From an uncultured Streptococcus sp. (GTDB taxonomy: Bacteria > Bacillota > Bacilli > Lactobacillales > Streptococcaceae): a stretch of DNA of 54,567 bases. The position numbers were made by a program, and so were the translations under genes. The notes under the pieces were generated by a model. It was given only the letters and a program-made list of their open reading frames with translations. It was not told the DNA's origin and ran no database searches. The DNA lies in assembly GCA_934215455.1 (NCBI GenBank), contig CAKPZX010000005.1:1-54567 (forward strand), read 5' to 3'. Each line of letters starts with the position of its first letter. Position 1 is the stretch's first letter. This document shows, piece by piece, positions 1-8,648 of this stretch.

Positions 1-288
1 ATCTTGCTACTCATTTTAGCTGTTTATTTTGTAGCTAGCCTGTATTTAACCAGTATGATTTCGTTTTCGAGTGTTACCGTTGCGCTACTCGCCATTTTAT
101 CGGTCCTCCTTCTTCCTTTGACTGGATGGATCTTGCACGGTTATGATCCGCTTTTTACAATCATTGTCCTGGCCTTAGCTACCTTGATCATTCTTCGACA
201 TAAGGACAATATCCAACGGATCAAGGAGAAAAAAGAAAATCTCATCCCATGGGGAAAAAACATCACCCATCAACAACCAAAAAACTAG
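1..288 (+). CDS. plsY: Glycerol-3-phosphate acyltransferase PlsY, C-terminal part
   Basis: The last 95 codons of an integral membrane protein that enters from the left edge; its start is outside the window. Two hydrophobic segments are followed by a basic tail with the [11 protein letters not shown] block, which is typical of the PlsY C-terminus. PlsY transfers the acyl group of acyl-phosphate to glycerol-3-phosphate, the first acylation step of phospholipid synthesis, in the cytoplasmic membrane. The stop codon lies inside the stem of the terminator that follows. Confidence 0.85.
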   Translation: MLLLILAVYFVASLYLTSMISFSSVTVALLAILSVLLLPLTGWILHGYDPLFTIIVLALATLIILRHKDNIQRIKEKKENLIPWGKNITHQQPKN

Positions 289-308
289 AGCGCATGCTCT
301 AGTTTTTT
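281..308 (+). terminator. Rho-independent terminator after plsY
   Basis: An 11-bp perfect stem (AAAACTAGAGC / GCTCTAGTTTT) closes a GCAT loop and runs into a T-tract. The A-tract on the 5' side means it can also stop transcription arriving from the minus-strand glycosyltransferase gene. Confidence 0.85.
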
Positions 309-370
309 ATGTTCATTGAATAGAAAATCTCTGGAAGAAAGCAAATAGGAGTCTCTCCTATCTCTTTATT

Positions 371-1654
371 CTATAACTTTACTTTCAAGAGTCTCTCGAT
401 TTCCTGATAAAGTATCTCTGTCGGTTGATAAGCTTTGCATCGTTGAGCGAGGACCTTTAGATGATTCCAATCCTCCCGAGAAACCAATTCATTAAATAAG
501 CGAAAAACTTCGGAATCTGTCTTTTTACGAGAAACCAATCCTACTTGGAATAACTCAGCCCGAACCGCATTGTCAAACTGGTCATAGTCCTGGGGCAAAA
601 TCAGACTAGGAATCCCCTCTTCGATACACCCCATCAAAATCCCAGCACCTGCATGATGAATGGCAAAGTCCATTTGATCCAGAACATCTGAATAAGGGAG
701 GTAATCAAAAATCAGAAGATTATCTGACAACATCCTTGGTGGATGCTCCAAACCACTAGGGTCGCCTAGGGTTACGTAAAAGACATAGTCAGGATGTTCT
801 TGGCTCAAAAGCTTTGCCAACTCCACCATCCGCTCTTTTTCCCATTTTAAATGAGTGCCACAGGTAACGAGGACCCGCTTTTTAGAACTCGTAAAATACT
901 GTTTCTGTTCTTGAGGAAGTCGATCAAAAGAGAGACAGCGATAACCAACCCATTTAAGCTGGGACGGAAAATCGTCTCGAAACTCCAACTCTTTCATGCC
1001 CAGAGCCAAGATTGAATAGGGAGAATAGATGGCTTCTGTCCCATCTTCACGGTACAATTTGAAATCCTCTAGGGTATCGAGATTCTTCTTAACCAGCGCT
1101 AATCCAACCTTCTTTGCTAGACGGATGACTTGCCGACCCAGAGCATCTCTCCACTTGTAGAAGGTCCCCTGGTGCGGTTTCCAGCCTCCTAGATAAGCCG
1201 GAGTGGTCGTACGACTCTCTATCGCTACTGGACTTGGAATGGTCGTAATCCAGGGAATGCCCAAACGATCTGCTAAAACTCCAGCAGGAGCAGCTACAAA
1301 ATCTGCAATAATCAAGTCTGGTTGTCCTTCAGAGTCCCAAATTCGATTTATCTCGTTGAAAACTTCAGGAATCAGCCTGCTATTAGCCCGTAATTGTTGG
1401 TACATGATAAAGAGATTTGCTTGCTTGGCTGTATTGGCTATATCTTCCATGACTGTCGGACGGTCAGGAAACAAGGCAAGGCAGTCAAAGCCAATCTGCT
1501 CGACCAATTCCTTTTTTTGAAAACCTGTGATGACTCGAACCTGAAAACGAGGATCCTCTAGCAAGGGCTTGACCAAAGTCAAGGTTGGAAATAAATGGCC
1601 ACTAAAGGGAACGCTAATTACATCGATTTTTATCACTTTGTCTAATCCAGTCAT
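371..1654 (-). CDS. GT1-type (MGT-like) glycosyltransferase
   Basis: A 427-residue GT-B fold nucleotide-sugar glycosyltransferase. The N-terminal domain opens with a beta strand and the SGHLFPTL block typical of GT1/GT28 acceptor domains. The C-terminal donor-binding domain carries HHAGAG (about 333-338) and PQDYDQFDN (about 354-362), matching the family signature for UDP- or dTDP-sugar binding. There is no signal peptide, so it should act at the cytoplasmic face of the membrane. The start has an AAAGGA Shine-Dalgarno 7 nt upstream and overlaps the preceding gene by 41 bp, implying translational coupling. It is the last gene of the four-gene cluster. The acceptor is unknown; a lipid or lipid-linked sugar is likely from the neighbours. 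Confidence 0.75.
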   Translation of the reverse strand: MTGLDKVIKIDVISVPFSGHLFPTLTLVKPLLEDPRFQVRVITGFQKKELVEQIGFDCLALFPDRPTVMEDIANTAKQANLFIMYQQLRANSRLIPEVFNEINRIWDSEGQPDLIIADFVAAPAGVLADRLGIPWITTIPSPVAIESRTTTPAYLGGWKPHQGTFYKWRDALGRQVIRLAKKVGLALVKKNLDTLEDFKLYREDGTEAIYSPYSILALGMKELEFRDDFPSQLKWVGYRCLSFDRLPQEQKQYFTSSKKRVLVTCGTHLKWEKERMVELAKLLSQEHPDYVFYVTLGDPSGLEHPPRMLSDNLLIFDYLPYSDVLDQMDFAIHHAGAGILMGCIEEGIPSLILPQDYDQFDNAVRAELFQVGLVSRKKTDSEVFRLFNELVSREDWNHLKVLAQRCKAYQPTEILYQEIERLLKVKL

Positions 1655-2270
1655 AAATGATTCCTTTCACATCTTCTCTGTATTCATAGCTATAATGATT
1701 CGTATCCACTTGGATATCCGCTGAATGGCGGTCCAAAATTCGTGAATAAGGATCTTTTTTACCTTTGATAACCAATACCTCTAACTCCTTTTGACTTAAG
1801 AGAAGCTGGGAAACCGGGCCAAGCGCTATCACGCGCAACCTTGGCAAGGATACCTCCTTCCCTACACTTCTAAGCCACTGCGTCAGCATATTGACCCCTG
1901 AACTCTTACAAACAAGAACCACCTCCTGCACTTCCAGCAAGGGAGACAAGTGTTGTTGTAAGAGCTTTTGAAAGCGAGAGTTCAAAATGGTATGCCAATA
2001 ATAGATGATATTGGATGCAGAAGCCACCATTAGGGATACTTGAGGAAATTGTATATGTTCAAAATTTTGATTGAAGGGGAAATTACTCTCTACTACTCTA
2101 TAACCTGATGGACAAATCGCATGGAGGAATTCCAGTTGTCCTGCTGTCAGTCCGGCACAAGTGATATCACTGCTCCCACTGAGAAAGAGAACCAAGCGAT
2201 TAGAGTCTAGCATGGTCTGATCAAGAGATAAGGCAGACAAACGGTCTAGATAGGACTTCATCTTACTCAT
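1614..2270 (-). CDS. Alpha/beta-hydrolase-like protein in glycosyltransferase cluster
   Basis: A 218-residue protein without signal peptide or membrane segment. It looks like a small alpha/beta hydrolase: a strand then CKSSG (121-125, degenerate nucleophile elbow with Ser123), a late strand then GKKDPYS (candidate acid Asp173), and DTNHYSY (candidate His192). These three appear in the right order and spacing for a catalytic triad, but the elbow has Cys instead of the usual first Gly. A thioesterase, lipase or acyltransferase role is possible. It overlaps both neighbours (8 bp with the GT2 gene, 41 bp with the GT1 gene), so it belongs to the same pathway. No specific family recognised. Confidence 0.55.
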   Translation of the reverse strand: MSKMKSYLDRLSALSLDQTMLDSNRLVLFLSGSSDITCAGLTAGQLEFLHAICPSGYRVVESNFPFNQNFEHIQFPQVSLMVASASNIIYYWHTILNSRFQKLLQQHLSPLLEVQEVVLVCKSSGVNMLTQWLRSVGKEVSLPRLRVIALGPVSQLLLSQKELEVLVIKGKKDPYSRILDRHSADIQVDTNHYSYEYREDVKGIIYDWIRQSDKNRCN

Positions 2271-3405
2271 AACGAATCTTTCCGTCCGTCACACGAATCT
2301 TCCGCCCCCGCCAGTTTATCACAGGAGGAGTCAATAGAACATAGACAAACAACCAAGGAAGCAGGAGATCATTCAGCACTTCATAGATGACTTCATCCAA
2401 GTGTAGGCGATTGGATAGAATGCTTTGCCGATAGAGGAGCATCCATACTGCCTTGAATACCAGTAAGCTTAAGGCTAGAAGAAGATAAGGCCATCCTAAA
2501 ATGAGACTTAGGATCAAAGTTGGAAGAGGTAGAAAACTCGGTAAACCTATGAGACAAAAGACCTTCCAGTCCAGGTGTTCTTTGAGGTAGATAGAGCTAA
2601 AGAGAAGCCAACGCTTCATCTGGAGCAGATATTGCTTGGCGTCCTTGATAGTCGTTCGAACATTACAGGTGACCCGTGTTTGGATAATGGATACTCCTTT
2701 ACTTCTTAAAAAATCGGCCACGGCTAAATCATCACATAGAAAATCCTTAATCGCTGTGAAGAGCCCCTGGTCTTTTGCAAGTTCTACCGGTAGGATATAG
2801 AACATCCCGTTGATGGAGTGATTCGCCTCAACTTCTGCCATGGTAAAATAGGTAATAAAAGAATTGCCATTAACAAATGCTGCGACCAGCTTAGACCAGA
2901 AATTGCTTCTCTCCTGGTTATAAGGAATGCCTGTCAGAATGACCTCTTGACCCAGATAGGCGGTCAGCTCACCCATTTTAGAAAAATCAATGACACTATC
3001 ATCGTCCAAAACAATCAGATATGGACGGGTCAGCTCCTCTACAACCTGCTCAATCTTGTAACTCTTGGGATTAATTCCCTGAGGGACGTCTTCAATGAGA
3101 AAAATTCGAATGCGTTGGGCAAAGGATGCCTCTTGACAAATCCGATCTGCTACTCGCTGGGCTTCTGTATCAGACTGATCAATCAACCAGTAGAATTCTA
3201 CTGCTTCAGTTTGCTGGAGATTGGCCCGCAAATCACCCTCTAAACGAGGATCCCCAGAAAGGATGGGTTGAACCACTGTAAAAAGCTGTTCTGGAAAGTC
3301 CGTAATCTGAACCTGACTTTTTTTATAATAAGTGAAGGACAGCAACCAACGGATGAGAAATAAGAAAAGATAAGTAACGGCTAAAAATATAAATATGAAT
3401 TTCAT
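2263..3405 (-). CDS. Membrane GT2/GT21-like glycosyltransferase (ceramide glucosyltransferase-like)
   Basis: A 380-residue glycosyltransferase of the processive/GT21-like type. An N-terminal membrane anchor (about 3-23) is followed by VVQPILSGDPRLE (44-56), very like the start of GT21 ceramide glucosyltransferases. The catalytic motifs are DDD at 134-136, CDD at 224-226 and QMKRW at 262-266 (the Q-x-x-R-W motif). Two or three C-terminal membrane spans follow (about 281-340 and 346-365). It should transfer a sugar to a membrane lipid on the cytoplasmic face. Streptococci are not known for sphingolipids, so a diacylglycerol or other lipid acceptor is more likely. It overlaps the SDR gene before it through a TAATG junction. 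Confidence 0.7.
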   Translation of the reverse strand: MKFIFIFLAVTYLFLFLIRWLLSFTYYKKSQVQITDFPEQLFTVVQPILSGDPRLEGDLRANLQQTEAVEFYWLIDQSDTEAQRVADRICQEASFAQRIRIFLIEDVPQGINPKSYKIEQVVEELTRPYLIVLDDDSVIDFSKMGELTAYLGQEVILTGIPYNQERSNFWSKLVAAFVNGNSFITYFTMAEVEANHSINGMFYILPVELAKDQGLFTAIKDFLCDDLAVADFLRSKGVSIIQTRVTCNVRTTIKDAKQYLLQMKRWLLFSSIYLKEHLDWKVFCLIGLPSFLPLPTLILSLILGWPYLLLALSLLVFKAVWMLLYRQSILSNRLHLDEVIYEVLNDLLLPWLFVYVLLTPPVINWRGRKIRVTDGKIRYE

Positions 3406-4178
3406 TAATTAAGTCCCTTTCGTAAATACCTGGAGAGGACACGAATGATCCATCTTTGGGGAAGCAGGCGACCTAGCCAAACTAGCAAGCGATAGCGAAG
3501 GCCGATAATAGCATAGGAAGTATCCCCTTCTATGAATCGGATCAACTGCTGAGCGACTTTCTCAGACTTCATCTGCAAGCGACTGCCACCCAATGCTTCT
3601 ACTAGTTTTTGGGGAAAAATAGCTGTTTGGACTGGTCCAAGAATATACAGACCTAGCTGGACCTGGGAATCTGATTGCCTCAGTTCCTCCTGGAGAGCAA
3701 GAGTGTAGGTCTGCAAGGCAGCCTTGCTAGCACTGTAGGCTGCTAGATAGGGATGAGGAAAAAGAGCAGCCAGAGATGACAACTGGACCAAGTGGATCTT
3801 CTGATTCTTCTTCACTAATTGCTTAATTAGTTGAACCGGAGCATGGTAATTGACTTGCCAGAGGTCTTGCTCACTAGCTGAATCAAGGTCACATCCTAGG
3901 GAAAAATAGGCTAGTCCCGCACAATTGACGAGAAGATCAGCATCTAGACTCTCTACAAAAGCTTCTAGAGCCACTTGATCTAGCATATCTAATGTTAGGA
4001 TTGAAAGCTGCGCCTTACTCCCAGTTAGTTCTTTTTGGACTTGGGAGAGTTTGTCAGCATCTCGACTCACTAAAATCAGATGCTCCAAACGTTGTGCCAA
4101 TTCTTTCGCTAGCTGCCGGCCAATCCCTCCTGTAGCGCCTAAAATGATTGCTTTTTTTATAGTATCTTCTATCTTCAT
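3405..4178 (-). CDS. Short-chain dehydrogenase/reductase, first gene of glycosyltransferase cluster
   Basis: A 257-residue classical SDR: nucleotide-binding GATGGIG at 14-20, NCAG at 85-88, active-site Ser134/135, Tyr148 and Lys152 (YSASK). The C-terminal 35 residues are hydrophobic and basic (LLVWLGRLLP region), suggesting membrane association, as in SDRs acting on lipid or ketone intermediates. It begins the overlapping set with the two glycosyltransferases. The start has no Shine-Dalgarno and lies exactly 6 nt after an extended -10 box, so the mRNA may be leaderless. Substrate unknown. Confidence 0.75.
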   Translation of the reverse strand: MKIEDTIKKAIILGATGGIGRQLAKELAQRLEHLILVSRDADKLSQVQKELTGSKAQLSILTLDMLDQVALEAFVESLDADLLVNCAGLAYFSLGCDLDSASEQDLWQVNYHAPVQLIKQLVKKNQKIHLVQLSSLAALFPHPYLAAYSASKAALQTYTLALQEELRQSDSQVQLGLYILGPVQTAIFPQKLVEALGGSRLQMKSEKVAQQLIRFIEGDTSYAIIGLRYRLLVWLGRLLPQRWIIRVLSRYLRKGLN

Positions 4179-4184
4179 AGCTCT

Positions 4185-4193
4185 AGTGTACCA
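4185..4193 (-). promoter_or_regulatory. Extended -10 promoter of glycosyltransferase cluster
   Basis: On the minus strand TGG-TACACT, an extended -10 box, ends 6 nt before the SDR start codon. No clear -35 box is seen. Initiation about 7 nt downstream would place the 5' end on the A of ATG. Confidence 0.5.
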
Positions 4194-4301
4194 AATTTCA
4201 AGCAGTTAGAAAACTCTTACTACCATACTCTAACTTTACGGTTCAACCCCTACTTATAAAAAAGATCTCTATCGCAAAAATAGAGTCCTTTTACCTTTTG
4301 T

Positions 4302-4516
4302 CTATTTCCCAACCGTACTTCGATAACTACTAGCTATTAGGCGATCAAATAGGAAAGGTCGGTTCAATAAAACTACTGGAGCTGTGACGATTACAAAGAG
4401 TACCAACATAAAAAAGCAAGAGCAAACAAGCAGAGGAACAAGAGTCTACCTGTAACTTTGTTAAACTCATTCATTATAGTCACTAGGCCCAATGGAATCA
4501 AGAAGAAATAGGTATC
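4302..4516 (-). pseudogene. Possible frameshifted remnant of a small membrane protein
   Basis: This 367-bp gap (4179-4545) has no intact gene. On the minus strand a hydrophobic reading frame runs from about 4516 (beginning DTYFFLIPLGLVTIMNEFNK) to a stop. It appears to continue in another frame (MLVLFVIVTAPVVLLNRPFL onward, ending STVGK) to a stop at 4302. Joined by one frameshift these give about 70 residues with two hydrophobic stretches. No family is recognised, and the match is only in character, so it may be chance AT-rich sequence. Confidence 0.3.
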
Positions 4517-4545
4517 TCATAAAATTTCTCTTAAATCAGTATCCA

Positions 4546-5010
4546 CTATAAAGCATCGACTAAGTCCATCAGTATTTCCATAGGAGTTTTTTTCCTACGA
4601 CCATTAACAGTTTCGATCATGTGATAAACTTTTAAACGATTGTCATTGCTAAAGACAAACTCAAAGCGGAATTCGCGTCCGTTGGGTGCCACTGTATCAA
4701 ATTTCGTTTTATATTTATCATGAACGGGGCTAACTGGAAACTTATTGAAGAGCAAGCGTCGTTTCTCCCCTGCTTCTTTCAAACAGCTTTCTAGTTCTTG
4801 ACAATAGTTATAAAACAGCTGATAGAGGTCTTCTTCTGAAATTCTTCTTCTCCGAACTAATGATGTAAAATCCGAAAAATTTCTGCGCGGGATGTCAATA
4901 CTAAATGAAAATCCCTCTTGGTTGATTCTTTCTAAAAATGCATCTCTTGAAATCATAGAACCACTCTTTCTTTTATCAATCTGTACTGAACCTTTATTGT
5001 TTCTATACAT
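4546..5010 (-). CDS. Unknown protein, tandem paralogue of the next gene upstream
   Basis: About 154 residues, soluble, basic, no membrane segment. It aligns along its length with the 5013-5378 product: both have (I/V)SR-AF, NQEGFSF, SLV-R-R-SE--LYQ, a coiled central part, NG-EFRFEF-F, (L/V)Y--(I/F)ET-NGR-K and a final M-DL/ML-D motif. The start is uncertain: ATG 5010 is given. TTG 5016 would overlap the upstream stop, and ATG 4956 matches the paralogue's start (MISRDAF against MVSRKAF). Function not recognised; the ordered EFRFEF region suggests a beta-sheet domain. Probably a local duplication. Confidence 0.6.
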   Translation of the reverse strand: MYRNNKGSVQIDKRKSGSMISRDAFLERINQEGFSFSIDIPRRNFSDFTSLVRRRRISEEDLYQLFYNYCQELESCLKEAGEKRRLLFNKFPVSPVHDKYKTKFDTVAPNGREFRFEFVFSNDNRLKVYHMIETVNGRRKKTPMEILMDLVDAL

Positions 5011-5012
5011 AG

Positions 5013-5378
5013 TCAATCCATTATGTAATCAAGCAGATCCATCAGGGTGAGTTTCTTACGACCATTGATGGTCTCAAATAAATTATAAACTCTTAGTTCT
5101 TGGTTCTTTTTAAAAGCAAACTCAAAGCGAAACTCGTGGCCATTACATGCCACTACATAAAATCCGGTCTGATACTTTCTCTTATCCGCTACCGCTTGCA
5201 TTTGCCGGTCTTCTACCTCTCTACAAAGTGAAAGAAAGATCTGATAGAGTTGCTTCTCAGAGAGCCTTTTTCTCCAAACTAATGACTTGAAGTTATTGTA
5301 CTGCCACCATGGGATTTGGATGTTGAAGGAAAATCCTTCCTGATTGGCTTTATCGATAAATGCTTTTCTGGAGACCAT
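5013..5378 (-). CDS. Unknown protein, tandem paralogue
   Basis: A 121-residue soluble protein related throughout to the product of the following gene. The start was moved to ATG 5378 because AGGGG lies 7 nt upstream of it; the further upstream ATG at 5402 has no Shine-Dalgarno. It is preceded by an extended -10 promoter (5414-5419), so the pair forms a two-gene unit. No family recognised. Confidence 0.65.
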   Translation of the reverse strand: MVSRKAFIDKANQEGFSFNIQIPWWQYNNFKSLVWRKRLSEKQLYQIFLSLCREVEDRQMQAVADKRKYQTGFYVVACNGHEFRFEFAFKKNQELRVYNLFETINGRKKLTLMDLLDYIMD

Positions 5379-5413
5379 ACCACTTCCCCTTTTATGGAAC
5401 ATTGTTTGACTCT

Positions 5414-5441
5414 ATTATACCATCTTTTATCCTTTCACAAA
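5414..5441 (-). promoter_or_regulatory. Promoter of tandem paralogue pair
   Basis: Minus strand TTGTGA, 16-nt spacer, TGG-TATAAT (extended -10). The -35 overlaps the edge of the terminator hairpin of the upstream gene. Confidence 0.6.
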
Positions 5442-5468
5442 AAAAGCATTCCAAGTGGAATGCTTTTT
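5441..5468 (-). terminator. Terminator after the YrdC-like gene
   Basis: A 12-bp perfect stem AAAAAGCATTCC / GGAATGCTTTTT with an AAGT loop, T-rich on either strand, 8 bp past the stop codon of the YrdC-like gene. Confidence 0.85.
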
Positions 5469-5475
5469 CTGTTTC

Positions 5476-6261
5476 TTAATAGTATTCCCCTTGGCGATAG
5501 TTCCAAGAGTTGAAATGATCAGATAAGTGCATCATGATCTTATCGATATCCAATCCTTTACGGATGACGACTGGACAAGTATTGACAGAACGGCTACCTG
5601 CTCCTTGTTCTGGGATCAATTTTCCTTCTGCATCAACCATAGATACCATCACACCTTGTTCATAGCGAGTTTCAATGGTCTTGTCTGGTTGGATAGAAGC
5701 TACATAATCATCGGCTTCGATAACCAAGTCCACGGCACCTCCGATACGCTCACCGATTCCTTCGACCTTCCCGCGGTTTCCTTTACCAGAAGGGTTGGCT
5801 GAAGATGCGTAAACCATCTTGCCTTCTTTTTCCCACATTTCTTTGGCGATTTGCTCACCAGCTTTACCAAATTTGATGACAAAGCATGAAGTTCCACGAA
5901 CGTCTGTCATGAGTTCTTCACGTCCATCTCCGAAAGCTTGCAATTTTGCATAGGCATCTTCACGCCAAGGAAGGATACAACCAAGCAAGATATCTTCATC
6001 CCAATGTTTTTGGTAGAAGGCTTCGATTTCAGGATTCAATTGCGCAAGGGCACGAAGTTCATCCATACTTCCGCAAAGAACCACACCTGGTTTGTTACGG
6101 TTACGTTCTTTGGCTTCAAATTTACGTTCCAAGCCAGCCTTGTCACTGGTCATGATGATGTAGCCAACTTTTGTAGGGCAGACGATACAGCCACCCTCTC
6201 CTTTAAGAATATCAAATCCTTCTTGTGAAAGTTGTCCGTCCCATTGAATGTGTTTTGTCAT
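5476..6261 (-). CDS. Sua5/YciO/YrdC/YwlC-family protein (divergent)
   Basis: A 261-residue protein with a YrdC-like fold: CPTKVGYIIMT (28-38) in place of the usual PTDTVYGL, KERNRNKPG (51-59) matching the K-x-R-x5-KP nucleotide-binding loop, and SSANPSG matching the TSAN-x-SG motif. True TsaC/Sua5 enzymes make threonylcarbamoyl-adenylate for tRNA t6A; this sequence is longer at its C-terminus and divergent at the first motif. It may be a paralogue with another role rather than the t6A enzyme. Monocistronic, with its own promoter and terminator. Confidence 0.7.
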   Translation of the reverse strand: MTKHIQWDGQLSQEGFDILKGEGGCIVCPTKVGYIIMTSDKAGLERKFEAKERNRNKPGVVLCGSMDELRALAQLNPEIEAFYQKHWDEDILLGCILPWREDAYAKLQAFGDGREELMTDVRGTSCFVIKFGKAGEQIAKEMWEKEGKMVYASSANPSGKGNRGKVEGIGERIGGAVDLVIEADDYVASIQPDKTIETRYEQGVMVSMVDAEGKLIPEQGAGSRSVNTCPVVIRKGLDIDKIMMHLSDHFNSWNYRQGEYY

Positions 6262-6291
6262 AAGTCTCTTTCCTTTTCTAGTGTTTTTAGT

Positions 6292-6320
6292 ATTGTATCA
6301 AAAAATAGTCTCAAATTCAA
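6292..6320 (-). promoter_or_regulatory. Promoter of YrdC-like gene
   Basis: Minus strand TTGAAT, 17-nt spacer, TACAAT, followed by an AAAGGA-type Shine-Dalgarno ahead of the start at 6261. Confidence 0.7.
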
Positions 6321-6359
6321 TATATTTTCAGAAAATTCGTAATTAAGTATACAATTTTA

Positions 6360-6950
6360 TCATTGCCAGTAGGCTGGCCGGTTCTTTTCATAAGCTGCGA
6401 TCAAGTCTTCGTACTGAAGCGTAATCCCAATATCATCCAAGCCGTTGAGCAATTTGTGCTTCCAATCTTGATCAATCTCAAAGCGAAACTCTCCAACAGG
6501 CGAGATGATCTTCTGCTCTTCCAAATCTACCGTCACTGGATCTGCCGGCTTCAAACTTGCCAATTTTTGACGAACCTCTAGCGGTTGGACAATCGGCAGC
6601 ATCCCATTATTAAGCTCATTATTGTAATGGATATCTCCGAAGGATCCGGCGATAACGACTTTAAAGCCATAATCAGCTAAAGCCCAGGCTGCGTGCTCCC
6701 GAGAGGAACCAGCCCCAAAATTGTCACCAGTGATCAAAATGGTTGCCTTGCGGTATTCTGGCTTGTTAAAGATAAAATCTGGATCCTCGGTGTATTGGTC
6801 ATCCAAATAGCGCCAAGCATACATGAGGTATTTCCCAAAGCCTTTTTTATCAATCAACTTTAAGAATTGCTTGGGGAGGATTTGGTCGGTATCAATATTA
6901 TCGTTCATCAAAGGAACTGTTGTTCCTGTATAAATGGTAAATTTCTCCAT
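6360..6950 (-). CDS. leuD: 3-isopropylmalate dehydratase small subunit
   Basis: A 196-residue swivel-domain subunit of isopropylmalate isomerase, of the usual length. It has [15 protein letters not shown] near the N-terminus and [17 protein letters not shown], the substrate-recognition segment of the LeuD/aconitase domain 4 family. It pairs with LeuC to interconvert 2- and 3-isopropylmalate in leucine synthesis. Last gene of the leu operon, 11 bp after leuC. No convincing terminator is seen between its stop and the promoter of the next gene. Confidence 0.95.
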   Translation of the reverse strand: MEKFTIYTGTTVPLMNDNIDTDQILPKQFLKLIDKKGFGKYLMYAWRYLDDQYTEDPDFIFNKPEYRKATILITGDNFGAGSSREHAAWALADYGFKVVIAGSFGDIHYNNELNNGMLPIVQPLEVRQKLASLKPADPVTVDLEEQKIISPVGEFRFEIDQDWKHKLLNGLDDIGITLQYEDLIAAYEKNRPAYWQ

Positions 6951-6961
6951 GATTCCTCCTT

Positions 6962-8344
6962 TTACTCGACTTCTGGCATTTGGCGCACATCGACAAAGCG
7001 ACCGGCGATTGCTGCTGCAGCAGCCATTGCTGGGCTACAGAGATGGGTTTTAGCACCAAATCCTTGGCGGTCTTCAAAGTTCCGGTTGCTAGTAGAGGCA
7101 CAGTGGACCCCATCTGGAACCTTGTCTGGGTTCATTCCTAGACACATGGAGCATCCTGGATCACGCCATTCAAAGCCCGCATCCATAAAGATCTTGTCTA
7201 AGCCTAATTTTTCGGCGGCTTGCTTAACCGGACGAGAGCCAGGTACCACAATAGCAGTTAAGTTGGGCGCAATTTTTTTGCCTTTCACAAACTTGGCTGC
7301 CAACTCCAAATCGCTGAGACGCGCATTGGTACAAGAACCGATAAAGATATAGCCTAATTCAATGTCTGCTGGTTTTTGGCCAGGTTCTAGATCCATATAA
7401 TGATAAGCCCGTTCATCATTCATATCGCGAATCTCTGGAAAAGGAGTCTCGAAGTCCACTCCCATAGAAGGATTGGTCCCCCAAGTCACCATCGGAGCAA
7501 GATCAGATACATCCATACGGATGACCTTGTCATAAACGACATCGTCATCACTGACTAGAGTCTTCCAATCAGCTACTGCAGCCTCAAAATCTTCTGGCAC
7601 ACATTCGCGTCCTCGGAGGTAGTCAAAGGTCGTCTCATCTGGATTCATGATCCCCATTTTGGACCCGAACTCTATCGACATGTTACAGATGGTCATGCGT
7701 TCTTCCATGGTCAAGCGATCAATTGCTTCTCCCCGATACTCTACGACATAACCAACTCCACAAGCAACACCGTAGCGCGCTATCAAAGCTAGGATGTAAT
7801 CCTTTGAATAGATCCCTTTTTGTGGGGTTCCGGTGAATTCAACCAACATTTTCTTGGGTTTGACTTGCCAGATGGTTTGGGTGGCAAAGACATGCTCCAC
7901 TTCACTGGTTCCAATCCCAAAGGCAATGGCACCAAAGGCTCCGTGGGTGGCGGTATGGCTGTCTCCACAGACAATAAATTTTCCAGGCTGGGTCCGACCG
8001 GTTTCAGGGCCCACCATATGAACGATTCCTTGCTTAGCAGAACCATGGGCAGCATGATCAATCCCAAAGTCCACCACATTCTCAGCTAATTTATCAATCT
8101 GGGCTTTTGAAATCACATCTCGAATATCAAAAATATTGACCGTTGGAACATTGTGATCAAAGGTTCCAAAGGTTAAATCGGGTCGTCGGACCTTACGTCC
8201 TGCATCCCTTAATCCTTGAAAGGCTTGCGGACTCGTCACTTCGTGGATGTAGTGTTGGTCCACATACATGAGTTGGGGTTGCCCTTCCACTCCTGTAATC
8301 ACGTGGCGGTCCCAAAGTTTATCAAAGATAGATTTTCCACTCAT
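6962..8344 (-). CDS. leuC: 3-isopropylmalate dehydratase large subunit
   Basis: A 460-residue aconitase-family protein, full length. The [4Fe-4S] ligands are visible: Cys338 in SCTN and Cys398/Cys401 in [18 protein letters not shown] and [14 protein letters not shown] are characteristic. It forms the isomerase with LeuD and acts in the cytoplasm. It lies downstream of a DUF1294 gene that separates it from leuB. Confidence 0.96.
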   Translation of the reverse strand: MSGKSIFDKLWDRHVITGVEGQPQLMYVDQHYIHEVTSPQAFQGLRDAGRKVRRPDLTFGTFDHNVPTVNIFDIRDVISKAQIDKLAENVVDFGIDHAAHGSAKQGIVHMVGPETGRTQPGKFIVCGDSHTATHGAFGAIAFGIGTSEVEHVFATQTIWQVKPKKMLVEFTGTPQKGIYSKDYILALIARYGVACGVGYVVEYRGEAIDRLTMEERMTICNMSIEFGSKMGIMNPDETTFDYLRGRECVPEDFEAAVADWKTLVSDDDVVYDKVIRMDVSDLAPMVTWGTNPSMGVDFETPFPEIRDMNDERAYHYMDLEPGQKPADIELGYIFIGSCTNARLSDLELAAKFVKGKKIAPNLTAIVVPGSRPVKQAAEKLGLDKIFMDAGFEWRDPGCSMCLGMNPDKVPDGVHCASTSNRNFEDRQGFGAKTHLCSPAMAAAAAIAGRFVDVRQMPEVE

Positions 8345-8368
8345 CGTCTTTCTCCATTTATCTTCTTG

Positions 8369-8647
8369 TTAGGAAATCCATTGAAGGATTAGAAAGAGGG
8401 CACCTGCTAAAAGAAGGCTACTGCCCCACCAGGTGGCTTGAAAATACCATTTCCGCACCTTGTGGTAAAAGAGATATCCACCTAGTAGAGCTCCGAATCC
8501 ACCAAGTAGCCAGCTCTCGAGTAACAGGACCTTTTCAGGGATCCGCCACCTCTTTTGGATAGCTTTTCGTTTATCTAAACCATAGGTCAGAAATACGATA
8601 CTATTCCAAATAGCAATAAGAACTAAACAGCGGTCTCTCCAAGTCAT
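8369..8647 (-). CDS. DUF1294 family small membrane protein within leu operon
   Basis: A 92-residue membrane protein. YGLDKRKAIQKRWRIPE followed by ESWLLGGFGALLGGYLFYHK is the DUF1294 pattern: a first span, a basic loop, then two spans. The start at 8647 is one base after the leuB stop (TAAGATG), so it is translationally coupled. A longer frame starting inside leuB would be an unlikely 53-bp overlap. Function unknown; its place between leuB and leuC means co-expression with leucine synthesis but does not prove a role in it. Confidence 0.8.
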   Translation of the reverse strand: MTWRDRCLVLIAIWNSIVFLTYGLDKRKAIQKRWRIPEKVLLLESWLLGGFGALLGGYLFYHKVRKWYFQATWWGSSLLLAGALFLILQWIS

Positions 8648-8648
8648 C

